Of a stretch of DNA of 49,481 nt, positions 9,015 through 18,128 are shown one piece after another. The stretch is from Anoxynatronum buryatiense. GTDB taxonomy: Bacteria > Bacillota > Clostridia > Peptostreptococcales > Tindalliaceae. The translations under genes were made by a program, and so were the position numbers. Positions within the stretch are counted from its first letter, which is position 1. The number at the start of each line of letters is the position of its first letter. The notes under the pieces are model-generated. The model saw only the letters and a program-made list of their open reading frames with translations. It made no database searches and was not told the origin of the DNA. Where the stretch lies: NCBI RefSeq assembly GCF_900182905.1, contig NZ_FXUF01000020.1, positions 1 to 49,481 on the forward strand, in the 5' to 3' direction.

Positions 9015-10427
9015 TTATTTGGACACTTCAATGCCATATTTCTCCATTTTCTCATAAAGGCTTGTTCGACTGATTCCCAAAAGTCGGGCTGTTTGATATT
9101 TATTTCCCATTGTTTCGTTAAGGCAGCGCGAAATCGTTTTTCGCTCAACCGCTTCCACCGCCTCTTTCAGCGATGTTTCTGCATAAACGGCTTCCGTTTC
9201 CTGTTCTGCCACCAGATAAGTTGGCAACTGTTTCAGGGTAATCCCCGCTTCTTTGTCCACCAGATTAAACGCCCTCTCAATGACATTTTCAAGTTCACGA
9301 ATATTTCCAGGCCACTGGTATTCAACCAGGCAGCGCATGGCTGCCGGAGAAATTTCTGTTACAAAACGGTCCATTTCCTTGGCCGTCTTACGAATGAGGT
9401 AGTCTGCCAGCATAGGAATGTCTTCTTTGCGCTCACGCAGGGAAGGAATGCGAATGTTAATCACATTGAGCCGATAATACAGATCTTCACGAAAAGTCTT
9501 TTCTTTGACCATTTCTTCCAGATTGCGGTTGGTTGCGGCAATAATGCGGATGTCAACCTTTTGGCTTTTCACACCGCCGACCCGTTCAATTTCTTTTTCC
9601 TGCAACACCTTTAGTAATTTTGCCTGCATGTTCAGAGGAAGATCGCCAATTTCATCAAGAAAAATGCTGCTTTTATGCGCCAGTTCAAACTTGCCGGGTT
9701 TTCCTCCTTTTTTTGCACCGGTGAAAGCACCGCCTTCATATCCAAAAAGTTCTGATTCCAGCAGTTCAGAAGGGATAGCAGCGCAATTGACTTTGATCAG
9801 GGGATACTCTGACCGGGGGCTGGCATTGTGAATGGCACTGGCAAAAAGACCTTTACCCGTACCGCTTTCTCCCAGCAGGAGCACATTGGATTTTGTGCTG
9901 GCTACCCGTTTCGCCAGATTCATCGCCCGTTGCAGTGCCTGACTGGTACCTATGATATTGTCGAAAGTGTTATCAGTGCCCAACGCTTTTTTCAGTTCTT
10001 TTTTGTAAAAATCAAGTTCTTTCTCCATGTGGCCTACCCGCTTCACGTAGGCATCCAGTTCCACCACGTCTTTAAAAATGACAGTCCCCACAGCTCCGAT
10101 AAGTTGCCCCTTCTGATAGATGGGAATTCGGTCGGCGATCATTTTGTTGCCTTTGATTTGCTGAATATCTCCAATTTCCCTGCGTCCATTCTGGGCAACG
10201 ATGTGCATTCTGGTGTTTTCAATAATTTCTGTGACGTGCTTTCCCACCGCTTCCTGCTGTTCCACCCCCAGAAAATGACAATACCGGCTGTTGATCATTC
10301 GAATAATGCCCTGCCTGTCAACGACCACGATCCAATTATAGATAATGTCGAAAATGCTGTTATACATTTCCAGCAGCTGCTCCCGGTCTTCCAGCATCAT
10401 GGAAGACTGTTCCACCTGTTCGCCCAT
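9015..10427 (-). CDS. PAS-containing sigma-54-dependent transcriptional activator
   Basis: A 470-residue enhancer-binding protein. A PAS domain spans about residues 20-125. A short coiled coil leads into the AAA+ domain, with Walker A GESGTGKG at about 186-193, the sigma-54-contacting loop GAFTGA at 233-238 and Walker B (SSIFLDEIGDLPL) downstream. The C-terminal Fis-type helix-turn-helix is visible (YQTARLLGISRTSLYEKMEKYGI). There is no receiver domain, so it should sense a ligand through PAS rather than a histidine kinase. The ATG at 10427 has AGAGG 8 nt upstream; a GTG at 10436 overlaps that site. Its only obvious target is the adjacent CoA-transferase operon, which has a -24/-12 promoter. 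Confidence 0.94.
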   Translation of the reverse strand: MGEQVEQSSMMLEDREQLLEMYNSIFDIIYNWIVVVDRQGIIRMINSRYCHFLGVEQQEAVGKHVTEIIENTRMHIVAQNGRREIGDIQQIKGNKMIADRIPIYQKGQLIGAVGTVIFKDVVELDAYVKRVGHMEKELDFYKKELKKALGTDNTFDNIIGTSQALQRAMNLAKRVASTKSNVLLLGESGTGKGLFASAIHNASPRSEYPLIKVNCAAIPSELLESELFGYEGGAFTGAKKGGKPGKFELAHKSSIFLDEIGDLPLNMQAKLLKVLQEKEIERVGGVKSQKVDIRIIAATNRNLEEMVKEKTFREDLYYRLNVINIRIPSLRERKEDIPMLADYLIRKTAKEMDRFVTEISPAAMRCLVEYQWPGNIRELENVIERAFNLVDKEAGITLKQLPTYLVAEQETEAVYAETSLKEAVEAVERKTISRCLNETMGNKYQTARLLGISRTSLYEKMEKYGIEVSK

Positions 10428-10449
10428 TGCATTCACCTCTCTTTTTTCG

Positions 10450-10458
10450 ATTATATCA
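10450..10458 (-). promoter_or_regulatory. Extended -10 promoter for the activator gene
   Basis: The minus strand reads TGATATAAT (TGn plus consensus TATAAT at 10450-10455). No good -35 box is seen, as is typical of extended -10 promoters. It lies about 25 nt before the activator start. Confidence 0.5.
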
Positions 10459-10526
10459 CATGATCATCATCACTTAACCGGGGCATTTCTTCCCATGATT
10501 TACAGGAACAACGACTGACAGGAACC

Positions 10527-10580
10527 AAAAAAATCCCTGCTGATAGGCTAATGGATTTTCCATTAACCTGCAGGCAGGGA
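10527..10580 (-). terminator. Terminator of the thiolase gene
   Basis: Outer stem TCCCTGC / GCAGGGA (10534-10540 and 10574-10580) encloses an inner GGTTAATGG / CCATTAGCC-type stem, followed by seven T on the minus strand. Confidence 0.85.
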
Positions 10581-10641
10581 GGGACTTCAGTCAATGCTTA
10601 TTTCTCTATGCTATTTCACCAGTTGCTGACTTTCAGCCGCT

Positions 10642-11820
10642 TTACCGTTTGACCACCAGGGAGGTTCCCATCCCACCGCCAATACAAAGGGTTGCCAGAC
10701 CATAAGTCGCATCCTGTTTTTCCATTTCATGCAGCAATGTGATCAAAATGCGGGCACCGCTGGCCCCCACCGGGTGACCCAGCGCAATGGCGCCACCATT
10801 CACATTCACCTTATCAGGGTTCCATCCCAGTTCTTTTCCAACAGAAAGTGCCTGGGCTGCAAAGGCTTCGTTGGCTTCAATCAGATCCATGTCATCAATG
10901 GTCAGTCCCGCCTTTTTCAGCGCTTTCTCAGTGGCGCTGACAGGCCCAATTCCCATAATCGCCGGGTCAACACCCGCGCTGCCGTAAGAAACAATGGTGG
11001 CCAGAGGTTTCAATCCCAACTCGTCAGCTTTTTCTTTGGACATGATCACGACGGCAGCAGCACCGTCATTGATGCCGGAAGCATTACCGGCAGTAACAGT
11101 GCCCTCTTTTTTGAAGGCTGGTCGCAGTTTGGCCAGCTTTTCGGCGGTCATGCCGGTTTTCGGAAACTCATCCTGATCAAAAACCAGGGGATCGCCCTTG
11201 CGCTGCGGAATTTCAACGGGAACAATTTCATCTTTGAATTTACCGGCTGCCATGGCTGCCTCTGCTTTATTCTGGCTGGCCGCTGCAAATGCATCCTGTT
11301 CTTCTCTGGAAAGGTTGTATTTATCTGCCAGATTTTCGGCAGTCACTCCCATGTGATACTGATTGAAAGCATCTGTCAGGGCATCCGTTATCATGGTGTC
11401 CACCAGGCTGTCATTGCCCATACGTGCCCCCCAGCGAGCTTTGGGAAGAATATAAGCGGCCTGGCTCATGCTTTCGGTACCACCTGCCACCACTACGTCA
11501 TTATCTCCTGTCAGAATCGTTTGCACGCCCAGGGAAACAGCACGCAGCCCCGACCCGCAAAGCATGTTGAGCGTGGTCGCCGGCACTTCCACCGGGATGC
11601 CTGCATTCACCGATGCCTGCCGGGCAATGCCCTGGCCGGCTCCCGCCTGAAGAATGCAGCCCATGTAGACATCATCCACCTGCTCCGGGGCTACGCCGCC
11701 CCTTTTCAACGCTTCCCGTATGACAATTTCTCCCAGTTTTGCTGCCGAAACATCTTTCAGTGCACCGCCAAAATTTCCAATGGCAGTTCTGACACCGCTG
11801 ACAATTACGACTTCTTTCAT
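10642..11820 (-). CDS. thlA: Acetyl-CoA C-acetyltransferase (thiolase)
   Basis: Condenses two acetyl-CoA to acetoacetyl-CoA, or cleaves the reverse way. The 392-residue length is standard. The nucleophile is Cys88 in [11 protein letters not shown], the catalytic His349 lies in [12 protein letters not shown] and the second cysteine Cys379 in [10 protein letters not shown], so all active-site residues are intact. AGGAGG lies 9 nt before the ATG. It is a single-gene unit with its own extended -10 and terminator, placed directly upstream of the sigma-54 activator of the CoA-transferase operon. It therefore probably supplies or uses acetoacetyl-CoA from that operon and from lysine degradation. The symbol thlA reflects clostridial usage; atoB would be equivalent. 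Confidence 0.95.
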   Translation of the reverse strand: MKEVVIVSGVRTAIGNFGGALKDVSAAKLGEIVIREALKRGGVAPEQVDDVYMGCILQAGAGQGIARQASVNAGIPVEVPATTLNMLCGSGLRAVSLGVQTILTGDNDVVVAGGTESMSQAAYILPKARWGARMGNDSLVDTMITDALTDAFNQYHMGVTAENLADKYNLSREEQDAFAAASQNKAEAAMAAGKFKDEIVPVEIPQRKGDPLVFDQDEFPKTGMTAEKLAKLRPAFKKEGTVTAGNASGINDGAAAVVIMSKEKADELGLKPLATIVSYGSAGVDPAIMGIGPVSATEKALKKAGLTIDDMDLIEANEAFAAQALSVGKELGWNPDKVNVNGGAIALGHPVGASGARILITLLHEMEKQDATYGLATLCIGGGMGTSLVVKR

Positions 11821-11885
11821 GATGCATTGCCTCCTTTAGTGAGTTCGGTTACTATCGGACAGGTACGTTACTATATGATGCAAGG

Positions 11886-11894
11886 ATTATACCA
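11886..11894 (-). promoter_or_regulatory. Extended -10 promoter for thiolase
   Basis: The minus strand reads TGGTATAAT, a TGn-extended consensus -10, about 65 nt before the thiolase ATG and directly after the coaX stop. No clear -35 is seen. Confidence 0.5.
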
Positions 11895-11908
11895 ATTTTG
11901 CGCTATGC

Positions 11909-12727
11909 CTATCCTTCCAGCATTTCCGGTGGAATTTCTTTTTCCCGGTCTTGACTGTTGAGATCGTAAATAATCTTCAGCCCGTCCAGTGTAATGGTTT
12001 TATCCACCATGTCAATGATCTCTGTTTCACTTGAAATCAGCGTTGACAAGCCGCCGGTCGCAATCACTTTCACTTTTTCAGGCGCGTCTGGCGACAGTTC
12101 CTTTTTCATTTTGTTCACGATGTGTTCCACCAAACCCACATAACCGTAAATGATCCCGGACTGCATGCTGTTGACTGTATTTTTGCAAATGACCTGTCCC
12201 GGCTTTACCAGATCAATGCGTGGCAGCTTTGCCGCCTTTTGAAAGAGGGCGTCACTGGAGATTTTGATGCCCGGCGCAATGGTTCCACCCAAATAGTTGC
12301 CTTTTTCTGCAATGGCGCAAAAGGTGGTGGCTGTTCCAAAATCCACCACAATCAGCGGACCGGCATATTTTTGGAAAGCAGCTACGGCATTGACAATTCG
12401 GTCAGCGCCCACCTGCTTGGGATTATCGTACTGAATATCCATTCCGGTTTTGATCCCTGGCTCCACCAGCAGCGGCATCAGTTTAAAAAGTTTTCGGATG
12501 GCATGTTCCAACGAGTACATCAGGTCAGGCACAACCGATGACACAATCACATCATCGATCATATACGGTTTAATATCCTGATACTGAAGCATTTGGCTGA
12601 TGAGGATCACATATTCATCAGACGACTTGTCTTTATCTGTTGACATTCGCCAAGAGAATGACAGCTCGTCTCCCTCAAAGGTACCCATAACAATATTGGT
12701 ATTTCCCACGTCAAAAACCAGCAGCAT
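11909..12727 (-). CDS. coaX: Type III pantothenate kinase
   Basis: Phosphorylates pantothenate in the first step of coenzyme A synthesis; type III enzymes need a monovalent cation and are not inhibited by CoA. The 272-residue protein has the ASKHA fold: an N-terminal DVGNTN phosphate motif (residues 6-11), [12 protein letters not shown] in the middle with the conserved catalytic-region Asp, and DFGTATTF. The ATG at 12727 follows AAGGAAGGTGA; the longer reading frame to 12760 has no ribosome site. It has its own promoter and lies next to birA, an arrangement common in Firmicutes (birA-coaX-dus-gre-lysS), although here the thiolase and CoA-transferase genes are inserted between coaX and dusB. 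Confidence 0.95.
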   Translation of the reverse strand: MLLVFDVGNTNIVMGTFEGDELSFSWRMSTDKDKSSDEYVILISQMLQYQDIKPYMIDDVIVSSVVPDLMYSLEHAIRKLFKLMPLLVEPGIKTGMDIQYDNPKQVGADRIVNAVAAFQKYAGPLIVVDFGTATTFCAIAEKGNYLGGTIAPGIKISSDALFQKAAKLPRIDLVKPGQVICKNTVNSMQSGIIYGYVGLVEHIVNKMKKELSPDAPEKVKVIATGGLSTLISSETEIIDMVDKTITLDGLKIIYDLNSQDREKEIPPEMLEG

Positions 12728-12810
12728 GCTTTCACCTTCCTTGTTAGGTTTCTGTCTCAAGACCTCAGGCAGGATATTTCATGCCGTACCCAGGAGATGA
12801 GTTAGTCATT

Positions 12811-12839
12811 ATTTTATCAATTTTACGGCTGCATGGCAA
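12811..12839 (-). promoter_or_regulatory. Sigma-A promoter of coaX
   Basis: Minus strand TTGCCA (12834-12839), 17-nt spacer, TAAAAT (12811-12816); each hexamer is one mismatch from consensus. It starts transcription about 75 nt before the coaX ATG. Confidence 0.75.
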
Positions 12840-12869
12840 ATTGAAGCAAACGGAACAGAAATGACGCCA

Positions 12870-13841
12870 TTACAGCTTCCGGCGAACCGACACCTCACCC
12901 CCGGCCAGCAGTTCACTTTGACCATCTTCATAAACAACTTCCAGACGACCATCCTCATGAATGCTCACCGCTCTTGCCGCCACCCGCTGGTCGCCGCGAA
13001 TCACATCGATGGGCTGATTCAGCAGCATGGAATGCTCTCGAACAACACGTAGCACCGCGCCGTAAGACTGATGCAAGACGTAATCATCGTAACATTTTTC
13101 GAAGATTTCCAGAAAAAGCATGAGCAGAGCGACACGGGAGACCGGCTGCTCCATCATGATTCTCAGGGAGGTGGCCACAGCGGCTATTTCACCACTAAAA
13201 GCTTGCTGGTTCACATTCACGCCAATCCCCACCAGTAAGCGTTCGATCCGGGTCAGCTCTCCCGATGCCTCTGTCAAAATACCGCAAATCTTATGGTCTC
13301 CCACCAACAAATCGTTGGGCCACTTGATTTTTACCGGCAGTCCAGTCACCCCGACAATTGCCTGATGCATGGCAGCGGCTGCCAGTTGAGTCATTTTTCC
13401 CGCATCGTGCATGGGGAGGCCGGGTTCCAACACCAGTGTCATCCAGATTCCTTCTCCTTTGGAGGATTCCCAGCTGCGCCCCAGCCGTCCTCTGCCGCCG
13501 GTCTGTTCTTCAGCCAGTACCAATGCTCCATGCTGCAGTTCATGGTGATGTTTTTTAGCCCATATATTGGTGGAATCCACTGATTCCAAATGCACCAGTT
13601 GATGTGCCAGCCACCGGGTTTTCAGTACCGATTTGATTTCTCCCGGCAAAAGGCTTTCTTCCTGAGGAAGCAGGCGGTACCCTTTTCGATGGCCTGTTTC
13701 AATCTGATATCCGGCAGCCTGAAGGGCCTTGATGTGTTTCCAGACTGCTGTGCGACTGACACCCAGTTCATCACTGATTTCCTGACCCGAAAGGTAACTG
13801 CCCGCATGGCGAAACAGCAGTTTCAAAATAGTTTCTTTCAT
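12870..13841 (-). CDS. birA: Bifunctional biotin ligase / biotin operon repressor
   Basis: Attaches biotin to a lysine of acceptor proteins via biotinyl-AMP and can repress biotin genes. The 323-residue protein begins with a winged-helix domain (SGQEISDELGVSRTAVWKHIKAL, about residues 18-40), so it is the regulatory type. The catalytic domain carries EEQTGGRGRLGRSWES with the GRGRxGR biotinyl-AMP loop and KWPNDLLV with the biotin-contacting lysine, then a small C-terminal SH3-like domain. The ATG at 13841 has AGGAG 8 nt upstream; the 42-codon extension to 13967 runs through the mmdB terminator. It lies immediately after the decarboxylase cluster, whose MmdC subunit is the obvious substrate. 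Confidence 0.95.
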   Translation of the reverse strand: MKETILKLLFRHAGSYLSGQEISDELGVSRTAVWKHIKALQAAGYQIETGHRKGYRLLPQEESLLPGEIKSVLKTRWLAHQLVHLESVDSTNIWAKKHHHELQHGALVLAEEQTGGRGRLGRSWESSKGEGIWMTLVLEPGLPMHDAGKMTQLAAAAMHQAIVGVTGLPVKIKWPNDLLVGDHKICGILTEASGELTRIERLLVGIGVNVNQQAFSGEIAAVATSLRIMMEQPVSRVALLMLFLEIFEKCYDDYVLHQSYGAVLRVVREHSMLLNQPIDVIRGDQRVAARAVSIHEDGRLEVVYEDGQSELLAGGEVSVRRKL

Positions 13842-13901
13842 TGTTGTCACTCCTGTAACTGAAGAAGAATCCCGCCTGTGGCGGTCTCTCATTGGATAGT
13901 G

Positions 13902-13929
13902 AAAAGCCCCGCGGTGACGCGGGGCTTTT
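13902..13929 (-). terminator. Terminator of the mutase-decarboxylase cluster
   Basis: Perfect 8-bp GC stem (GCCCCGCG / CGCGGGGC, 4-nt loop) flanked by AAAA and TTTT, so it can work in both directions. It lies directly after the mmdB stop. Confidence 0.9.
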
Positions 13930-13941
13930 ATTGGATGCCGA

Positions 13942-15180
13942 TTAGTTGAACAGAGAGAGGAGCACACCAGCCGCTACCGCCGAGCCGATCACGCCTGCCA
14001 CATTGGGACCCATGGCATGCATCAGCAGGAAGTTGCTGGGATTTTCTTTCTGCCCCACCACCTGTGACACACGGGCGGCCATGGGAACGGCCGAAACTCC
14101 TGCCGATCCGATAAGGGGATTGATGGCGTCTCCGCCCATCATTTTGTTCATCACTTTCGCCAGTAAGACACCGGCGGCAGTGCCCATGGCAAATGCCACG
14201 ACACCCAGTAGGATAATTTGCAGTGTCTGCACTTTTAAAAACTGTTCTGCCTGTGCGGTTGCTCCAACACTGACACCCAGGAAGATGGTGACAATATTGA
14301 TGAGTTCGTTCTGTGCTGTTTTGGAAAGACGCTCAGTCACAGTGGATTCTTTCAACAGGTTACCAAACATGAGCAGCCCCACCAGCGGGGTGGCCGAAGG
14401 CAGTAAAAGCGATACTGCAATGGTGACCATAATGGGAAATAAGATTTTCTCTGTTTTGGATACAGTACGAAGTTGCTGCATTTTAATGCGGCGTTCTCTT
14501 TTGGTGGTCAGGGCCTTCATAATTGGCGGCTGTATAATGGGAACCAGGGCCATATAGGAGTAGGCTGCCACTGCAATGGGCCCCAGCAGATGACTGGCCA
14601 TCAGGGCTGTTACAAGAATCGCCGTTGGTCCGTCGGCGCCACCAATGATACCAATGGCAGAAGCTTCCTGGGCTGTGAAACCCAGAAGAACCGCTCCGGT
14701 AAAGGTGAAGAAAATACCGAATTGAGCGGCAGCCCCCAGGAACAGGCTGCGGGGGTTCGCAATGAGTGGACCGAAGTCTGTCATGGCACCAACGCCCATG
14801 AAAATAAGCGGCGGGAAGATTCCCAGTTTATTACCGGTATACAGGTACTGAATCAGACCACCGGGAGTGCGGGTGTAGTATTCCACCGGAATGCCTTCCC
14901 GAAGCATCTCTGCAGTTGGATGGTGTAACAGTTCTGCTGCTTGCCCCGCTGCTTCCGGGCTGATGGCGCGGAGCACAGTGTCTCCAATTTCCATCACCCC
15001 AGACAAGGGCAGGTTCGTCAGCAGCATGCCGAATGCAATGGGTACCAGCAGGAGGGGTTCGAAACCCTTGCCAATGGCCAGGTAAAGCAAAATGCAGGCC
15101 ACTGTCAGCATCACCAGATGCTGCCAGGTAATATTGGCAAATCCTGTTGTTCCCCAGAATTTGATCAATACGGTTAACAT
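13942..15180 (-). CDS. mmdB: Na+-translocating decarboxylase beta subunit
   Basis: Membrane subunit that releases CO2 from carboxybiotin and exports Na+. The 412-residue hydrophobic protein has about ten predicted spans. The signature segments of OadB/MmdB/GcdB are present: [12 protein letters not shown] (about residues 180-190), with the conserved Asp in the Na+ pathway, and [19 protein letters not shown] with [17 protein letters not shown] near the C-terminus. AAAGGAG precedes the ATG by 8 nt. It is the last gene of the cluster, 40 nt after the biotin carrier. Membership in an mmdA-D set makes methylmalonyl-CoA the expected substrate; the beta subunit alone does not reveal it. Confidence 0.95.
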   Translation of the reverse strand: MLTVLIKFWGTTGFANITWQHLVMLTVACILLYLAIGKGFEPLLLVPIAFGMLLTNLPLSGVMEIGDTVLRAISPEAAGQAAELLHHPTAEMLREGIPVEYYTRTPGGLIQYLYTGNKLGIFPPLIFMGVGAMTDFGPLIANPRSLFLGAAAQFGIFFTFTGAVLLGFTAQEASAIGIIGGADGPTAILVTALMASHLLGPIAVAAYSYMALVPIIQPPIMKALTTKRERRIKMQQLRTVSKTEKILFPIMVTIAVSLLLPSATPLVGLLMFGNLLKESTVTERLSKTAQNELINIVTIFLGVSVGATAQAEQFLKVQTLQIILLGVVAFAMGTAAGVLLAKVMNKMMGGDAINPLIGSAGVSAVPMAARVSQVVGQKENPSNFLLMHAMGPNVAGVIGSAVAAGVLLSLFN

Positions 15181-15219
15181 GTGGGCATCTCCTTTCGTAA
15201 TGGTGCACTGTCAAAATGG

Positions 15220-15615
15220 TTATTTCAGTGAAACCAGCAGGTCTCCACCGTTGACAGCTGCACCTTCTGCTACGTGGAGGGATGCCACCACTCCGTCGCA
15301 AGGTGCGGGAATTTCATTTTCCATCTTCATGGCTTCCAGAATAATCAGGGTTTCGCCCTCTTTCACCTGTTGGCCTTCTTTGACAATGATTTTCCATACA
15401 TTACCCGGCATGGGTGCTTCCACCGTTGTGCCGCCTGCAGGAGCTGCTGCTGCAGGAGCAGGGGCTGCCGCCTGAGCCTTGGGCGCTGCAGGAGCTGCTG
15501 CCGGAGCGGCTGTCTGTGGCCGGGGTGCGGCAGGAGCAGCAGGAACGCCGTCCTTTATTTCTTCTACATCCACTTCATAATTCACACCATTAACGGTAAT
15601 ACTGAACTTTTTCAT
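15220..15615 (-). CDS. mmdC: Biotin carboxyl carrier subunit of methylmalonyl-CoA decarboxylase
   Basis: Carries the carboxyl group from MmdA to MmdB on a biotinyl-lysine. The 131-residue protein has three parts: a short beta-rich N-terminus (MKKFSITVNGVNYEVDVEE), a flexible Ala/Pro-rich linker (about residues 25-60) and a biotinyl domain with EAMKMENE, the central Lys being the biotin site (about residue 97). AAGGAGG lies 10 nt before the ATG. It is placed between the delta and beta subunits. The linker length is typical of Na+-pump gamma/carrier subunits. Confidence 0.95.
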   Translation of the reverse strand: MKKFSITVNGVNYEVDVEEIKDGVPAAPAAPRPQTAAPAAAPAAPKAQAAAPAPAAAAPAGGTTVEAPMPGNVWKIIVKEGQQVKEGETLIILEAMKMENEIPAPCDGVVASLHVAEGAAVNGGDLLVSLK

Positions 15616-15667
15616 GTTTCCAGTTCCTCCTTAATTGAGATCAAAGAATGACCCTGTTGGTCAGGGA

Positions 15668-16081
15668 TTAGTGAAGCTGTCGGTTAATCTGCTGCATACG
15701 GCCCAACCGGTTCCAGGCAGGTGCCTGATCAGGCACTCTGACAATGTTTCGAACGATGATGTTATGGGTGGATGTATGAAGGCTTGCTGCCACTGCAGCA
15801 GCAATCACCGCCACCAGCTCACCGTCATCCTGTGCTTTTTCTGCGACCACTGGTTCAGGGGTGGGTACCGGCGCAGCGGCTGTTTTCTGTTCTTTACGTT
15901 TGGCAGAACTGCTTTCTGCCTTGTGAACAAAAGTATCCAGAATTTTGATGATGATGAAGAGCATTCCCAGGGCCACAAAGACAATGGCAACACCCAGCAG
16001 GGTTACCTGTAAACTGGCCAGGAACTTCTCCCCCATCGTCATGGTCTCAATGGAAACCTTCATTTCTTCCAGCAATGTCAT
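15668..16081 (-). CDS. mmdD: OadG/MmdD-family small subunit of the Na+-pump decarboxylase
   Basis: A small membrane-anchored assembly subunit that holds the carboxyltransferase to the membrane part. It has 137 residues, with one N-terminal transmembrane helix (about 22-46), a charged, Ala/Pro-rich linker and a conserved C-terminal tail (ELVAVIAAAVAAS...PAWNRLGR) typical of delta/OadG proteins. GAGAGGTG precedes the ATG by 8 nt. Located between mmdA and mmdC, exactly as expected. Sequence conservation in this family is low, so the call rests on architecture and context. Confidence 0.88.
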   Translation of the reverse strand: MTLLEEMKVSIETMTMGEKFLASLQVTLLGVAIVFVALGMLFIIIKILDTFVHKAESSSAKRKEQKTAAAPVPTPEPVVAEKAQDDGELVAVIAAAVAASLHTSTHNIIVRNIVRVPDQAPAWNRLGRMQQINRQLH

Positions 16082-16120
16082 GATTAATTCACCTCTCCTT
16101 CCTCCAAAGTGACTTTTTCC

Positions 16121-17668
16121 CTATACCGGAAGATTGCCATGTTTCTTCGGAGGTCTTGTTTCCCGCTTGCTTGCCAGCATATTGAGTGCATCCACCAGCC
16201 TTGGACGGGTTGCTGAAGGTTCAATGACATCATCCACGAAACCGCGTTCTGCGGCCTTGTAAGGAGTCGCAAATTCTCGCTTATAATTATCAATCAGCTC
16301 AACCCTGGTTTCCTGTGGGTTGTCGGAGTCAGAAATTTCCTTTCGGAAAATAATGTTGGCCGCCCCTTCAGGCCCCATGACTGCAATTTCTGCTGAAGGC
16401 CATGCCAATACAATGTCTGCTCCCAATTCTTTATTGCACATACCGATATACGCACCGCCATAGGCCTTGCGGATAATCAGAGTGATCTTTGGCACAGTGG
16501 CTTCACTGTAGGCATAAAGCATTTTGGCCCCATGCCTGATGATACCGCCATATTCCTGACTGGTTCCCGGCAGGAAACCGGGTACATCCACCAGGTTAAG
16601 CACCGGGATGTTAAAGCAGTCGCAGGTACGAATGAAGCGCCCTGCCTTATCGGAAGCATTAATGTCAAGGCAGCCCGCCAGTACTTTTGGCTGGTTGGCA
16701 ATGACGCCGACAGACTGGCCGTTAATCCGAATAAATCCGGTGATCATATTCGGGGCATAGTATGGCTGTACTTCAAGAAAATCTGCATCATCAGCGATGG
16801 CTGTAATGATATTTTTCATATCGTAGGGTTTGTTGGGATTCTCTGGTACAATTTCATCCAGTTCAGGAATAATCCGATTGATGTCGTTGGCCGTTTCATA
16901 AACCGGTGCATTTTCCTGGTTATTGGATGGTAAAAATCCGATGAGACGCCGGATCTCCATGAGGCAGGCCTCGTCATTGGCAGCCATAAAGTGTGCCACC
17001 CCACTGATACGGTTGTGTGTCATGGCACCGCCCAGAGCTTCTGCCGACACCTCTTCCCCTGTAACTGTCTTGATGACCTGTGGTCCGGTGATGAACATCT
17101 GGCTGGTTTTATCCACCATGAAGACAAAATCTGTCAGGGCTGGTGAATAAACAGCGCCACCGGCGCAGGGGCCCATGATGGCTGTGATTTGAGGAATGAC
17201 TCCTGAAGAAATGGTGTTTCGGTAAAAGATGTGTCCATAGCCTGAAAGGGCATCCACACCCTCCTGAATACGGGCACCACCTGAGTCATTGAGCCCCACA
17301 ATGGGAGCTCCCATTTTGAGGGCCATGTCCTGCACTTTACAAATTTTCTTGGCATGCATTTCTCCCAGTGATCCGCCAACCACAGTGAAATCCTGCGCAT
17401 AGGCATACACCAGTCGGCCGTCAACCTGACCATAGCCCGTGACAACACCTTCTCCTGGTGACTCCACCTTGTCCATGCCAAAATTAACGCATCTGTGTTT
17501 CACAAAAGCATCCAGTTCAACAAAAGAGCCTTCGTCAAACAACAGATTGATGCGTTCGCGGGCTGTCAGCTTTCCTTTTTCATGCTGACCAGCGATGCGT
17601 TTTTCGCCGCCGCCCGCTTGGATCTTTTCTTTGCGTTCGCGTAGTTCTTCAAGCTTGTTTACGCTCAT
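16121..17668 (-). CDS. mmdA: Methylmalonyl-CoA decarboxylase alpha / propionyl-CoA carboxylase-type carboxyltransferase
   Basis: Transfers the carboxyl group of methylmalonyl-CoA to biotin. The 515-residue protein has two crotonase-like halves. N-terminal landmarks include GKLTARERINLLFDEGSF and DFTVVGGSLGEMHAKK. Oxyanion-forming glycines lie in LNDSGGARIQEG, GPCAGGAVYSPALTDF and, in the second half, VDVPGFLPGTSQEYGGIIRHGAK and KAYGGAYIGM. AGGAGGG precedes the ATG. The same family includes the beta subunit of propionyl-CoA carboxylase, but there is no biotin carboxylase gene nearby while the Na+-pump subunits follow directly, so the decarboxylase role is preferred. mce lies just upstream. Confidence 0.95.
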   Translation of the reverse strand: MSVNKLEELRERKEKIQAGGGEKRIAGQHEKGKLTARERINLLFDEGSFVELDAFVKHRCVNFGMDKVESPGEGVVTGYGQVDGRLVYAYAQDFTVVGGSLGEMHAKKICKVQDMALKMGAPIVGLNDSGGARIQEGVDALSGYGHIFYRNTISSGVIPQITAIMGPCAGGAVYSPALTDFVFMVDKTSQMFITGPQVIKTVTGEEVSAEALGGAMTHNRISGVAHFMAANDEACLMEIRRLIGFLPSNNQENAPVYETANDINRIIPELDEIVPENPNKPYDMKNIITAIADDADFLEVQPYYAPNMITGFIRINGQSVGVIANQPKVLAGCLDINASDKAGRFIRTCDCFNIPVLNLVDVPGFLPGTSQEYGGIIRHGAKMLYAYSEATVPKITLIIRKAYGGAYIGMCNKELGADIVLAWPSAEIAVMGPEGAANIIFRKEISDSDNPQETRVELIDNYKREFATPYKAAERGFVDDVIEPSATRPRLVDALNMLASKRETRPPKKHGNLPV

Positions 17669-17720
17669 CCTCGTATACCCTCCTACCTTTTTTCATTGCT
17701 GTCTGCCAGTACAGGTAACT

Positions 17721-18128
17721 CTAATCTTCGCGTTCACTCAATTCAACCAGCACGCCGCCGGTACTTTTTGGATGGCAGAAAGCGATTTTGGCGCCGCCTG
17801 CTCCGTACCGGGGTGTTTCATCAATCATCCGAATGCCCTTCTCTTTCATGCTTGCGATGGCCTCATCAATGTTGTCCACCCGGAATGCAATATGCTGGAT
17901 GCCTTCCCCCTTCTTGTCAATGTATTTGGCAATGGGCCCTTCAGGATCGGTGGATTCCAGCAGTTCCACTTCGGAATCACCGACGGGAAGGAAAGCAACC
18001 CGTACCTTCTGATCTGCCACTTCTTCCTTACCGGTGCAGGTCATGCCCAGCACCTCTTCATAAAACTTCAGTGTTTCGTCCAAATTGCTGACAGCAATGC
18101 CAATATGATCAACTTTCAGTGTTTTCAT
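17721..18128 (-). CDS. mce: Methylmalonyl-CoA epimerase
   Basis: Interconverts (R)- and (S)-methylmalonyl-CoA, linking the mutase to the decarboxylase. The 135-residue protein is a VOC/glyoxalase-fold enzyme with two beta-alpha-beta-beta-beta modules. Metal ligands are visible as His8 in KVDHIGIAV, a mid-protein His in GIQHIAFRVDN and a C-terminal Glu in GGVLVELSE. AAGGAGG lies within the end of meaB, and its start overlaps the meaB stop by about 20 nt, so the two are translationally coupled. Confidence 0.95.
   Translation of the reverse strand: MKTLKVDHIGIAVSNLDETLKFYEEVLGMTCTGKEEVADQKVRVAFLPVGDSEVELLESTDPEGPIAKYIDKKGEGIQHIAFRVDNIDEAIASMKEKGIRMIDETPRYGAGGAKIAFCHPKSTGGVLVELSERED

Noticed and set aside
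8829-9614. A 261-codon + strand open frame opposite the first sigma-54 activator gene
   Set aside because: It runs antisense through an unmistakable AAA+ domain, has no ribosome site and shows no recognisable motifs; it is a shadow of the real gene.
16084-16293. A 69-codon minus-strand open frame overlapping the end of mmdA and the gap to mmdD
   Set aside because: It is another frame of the well-supported mmdA C-terminus and has no family features.
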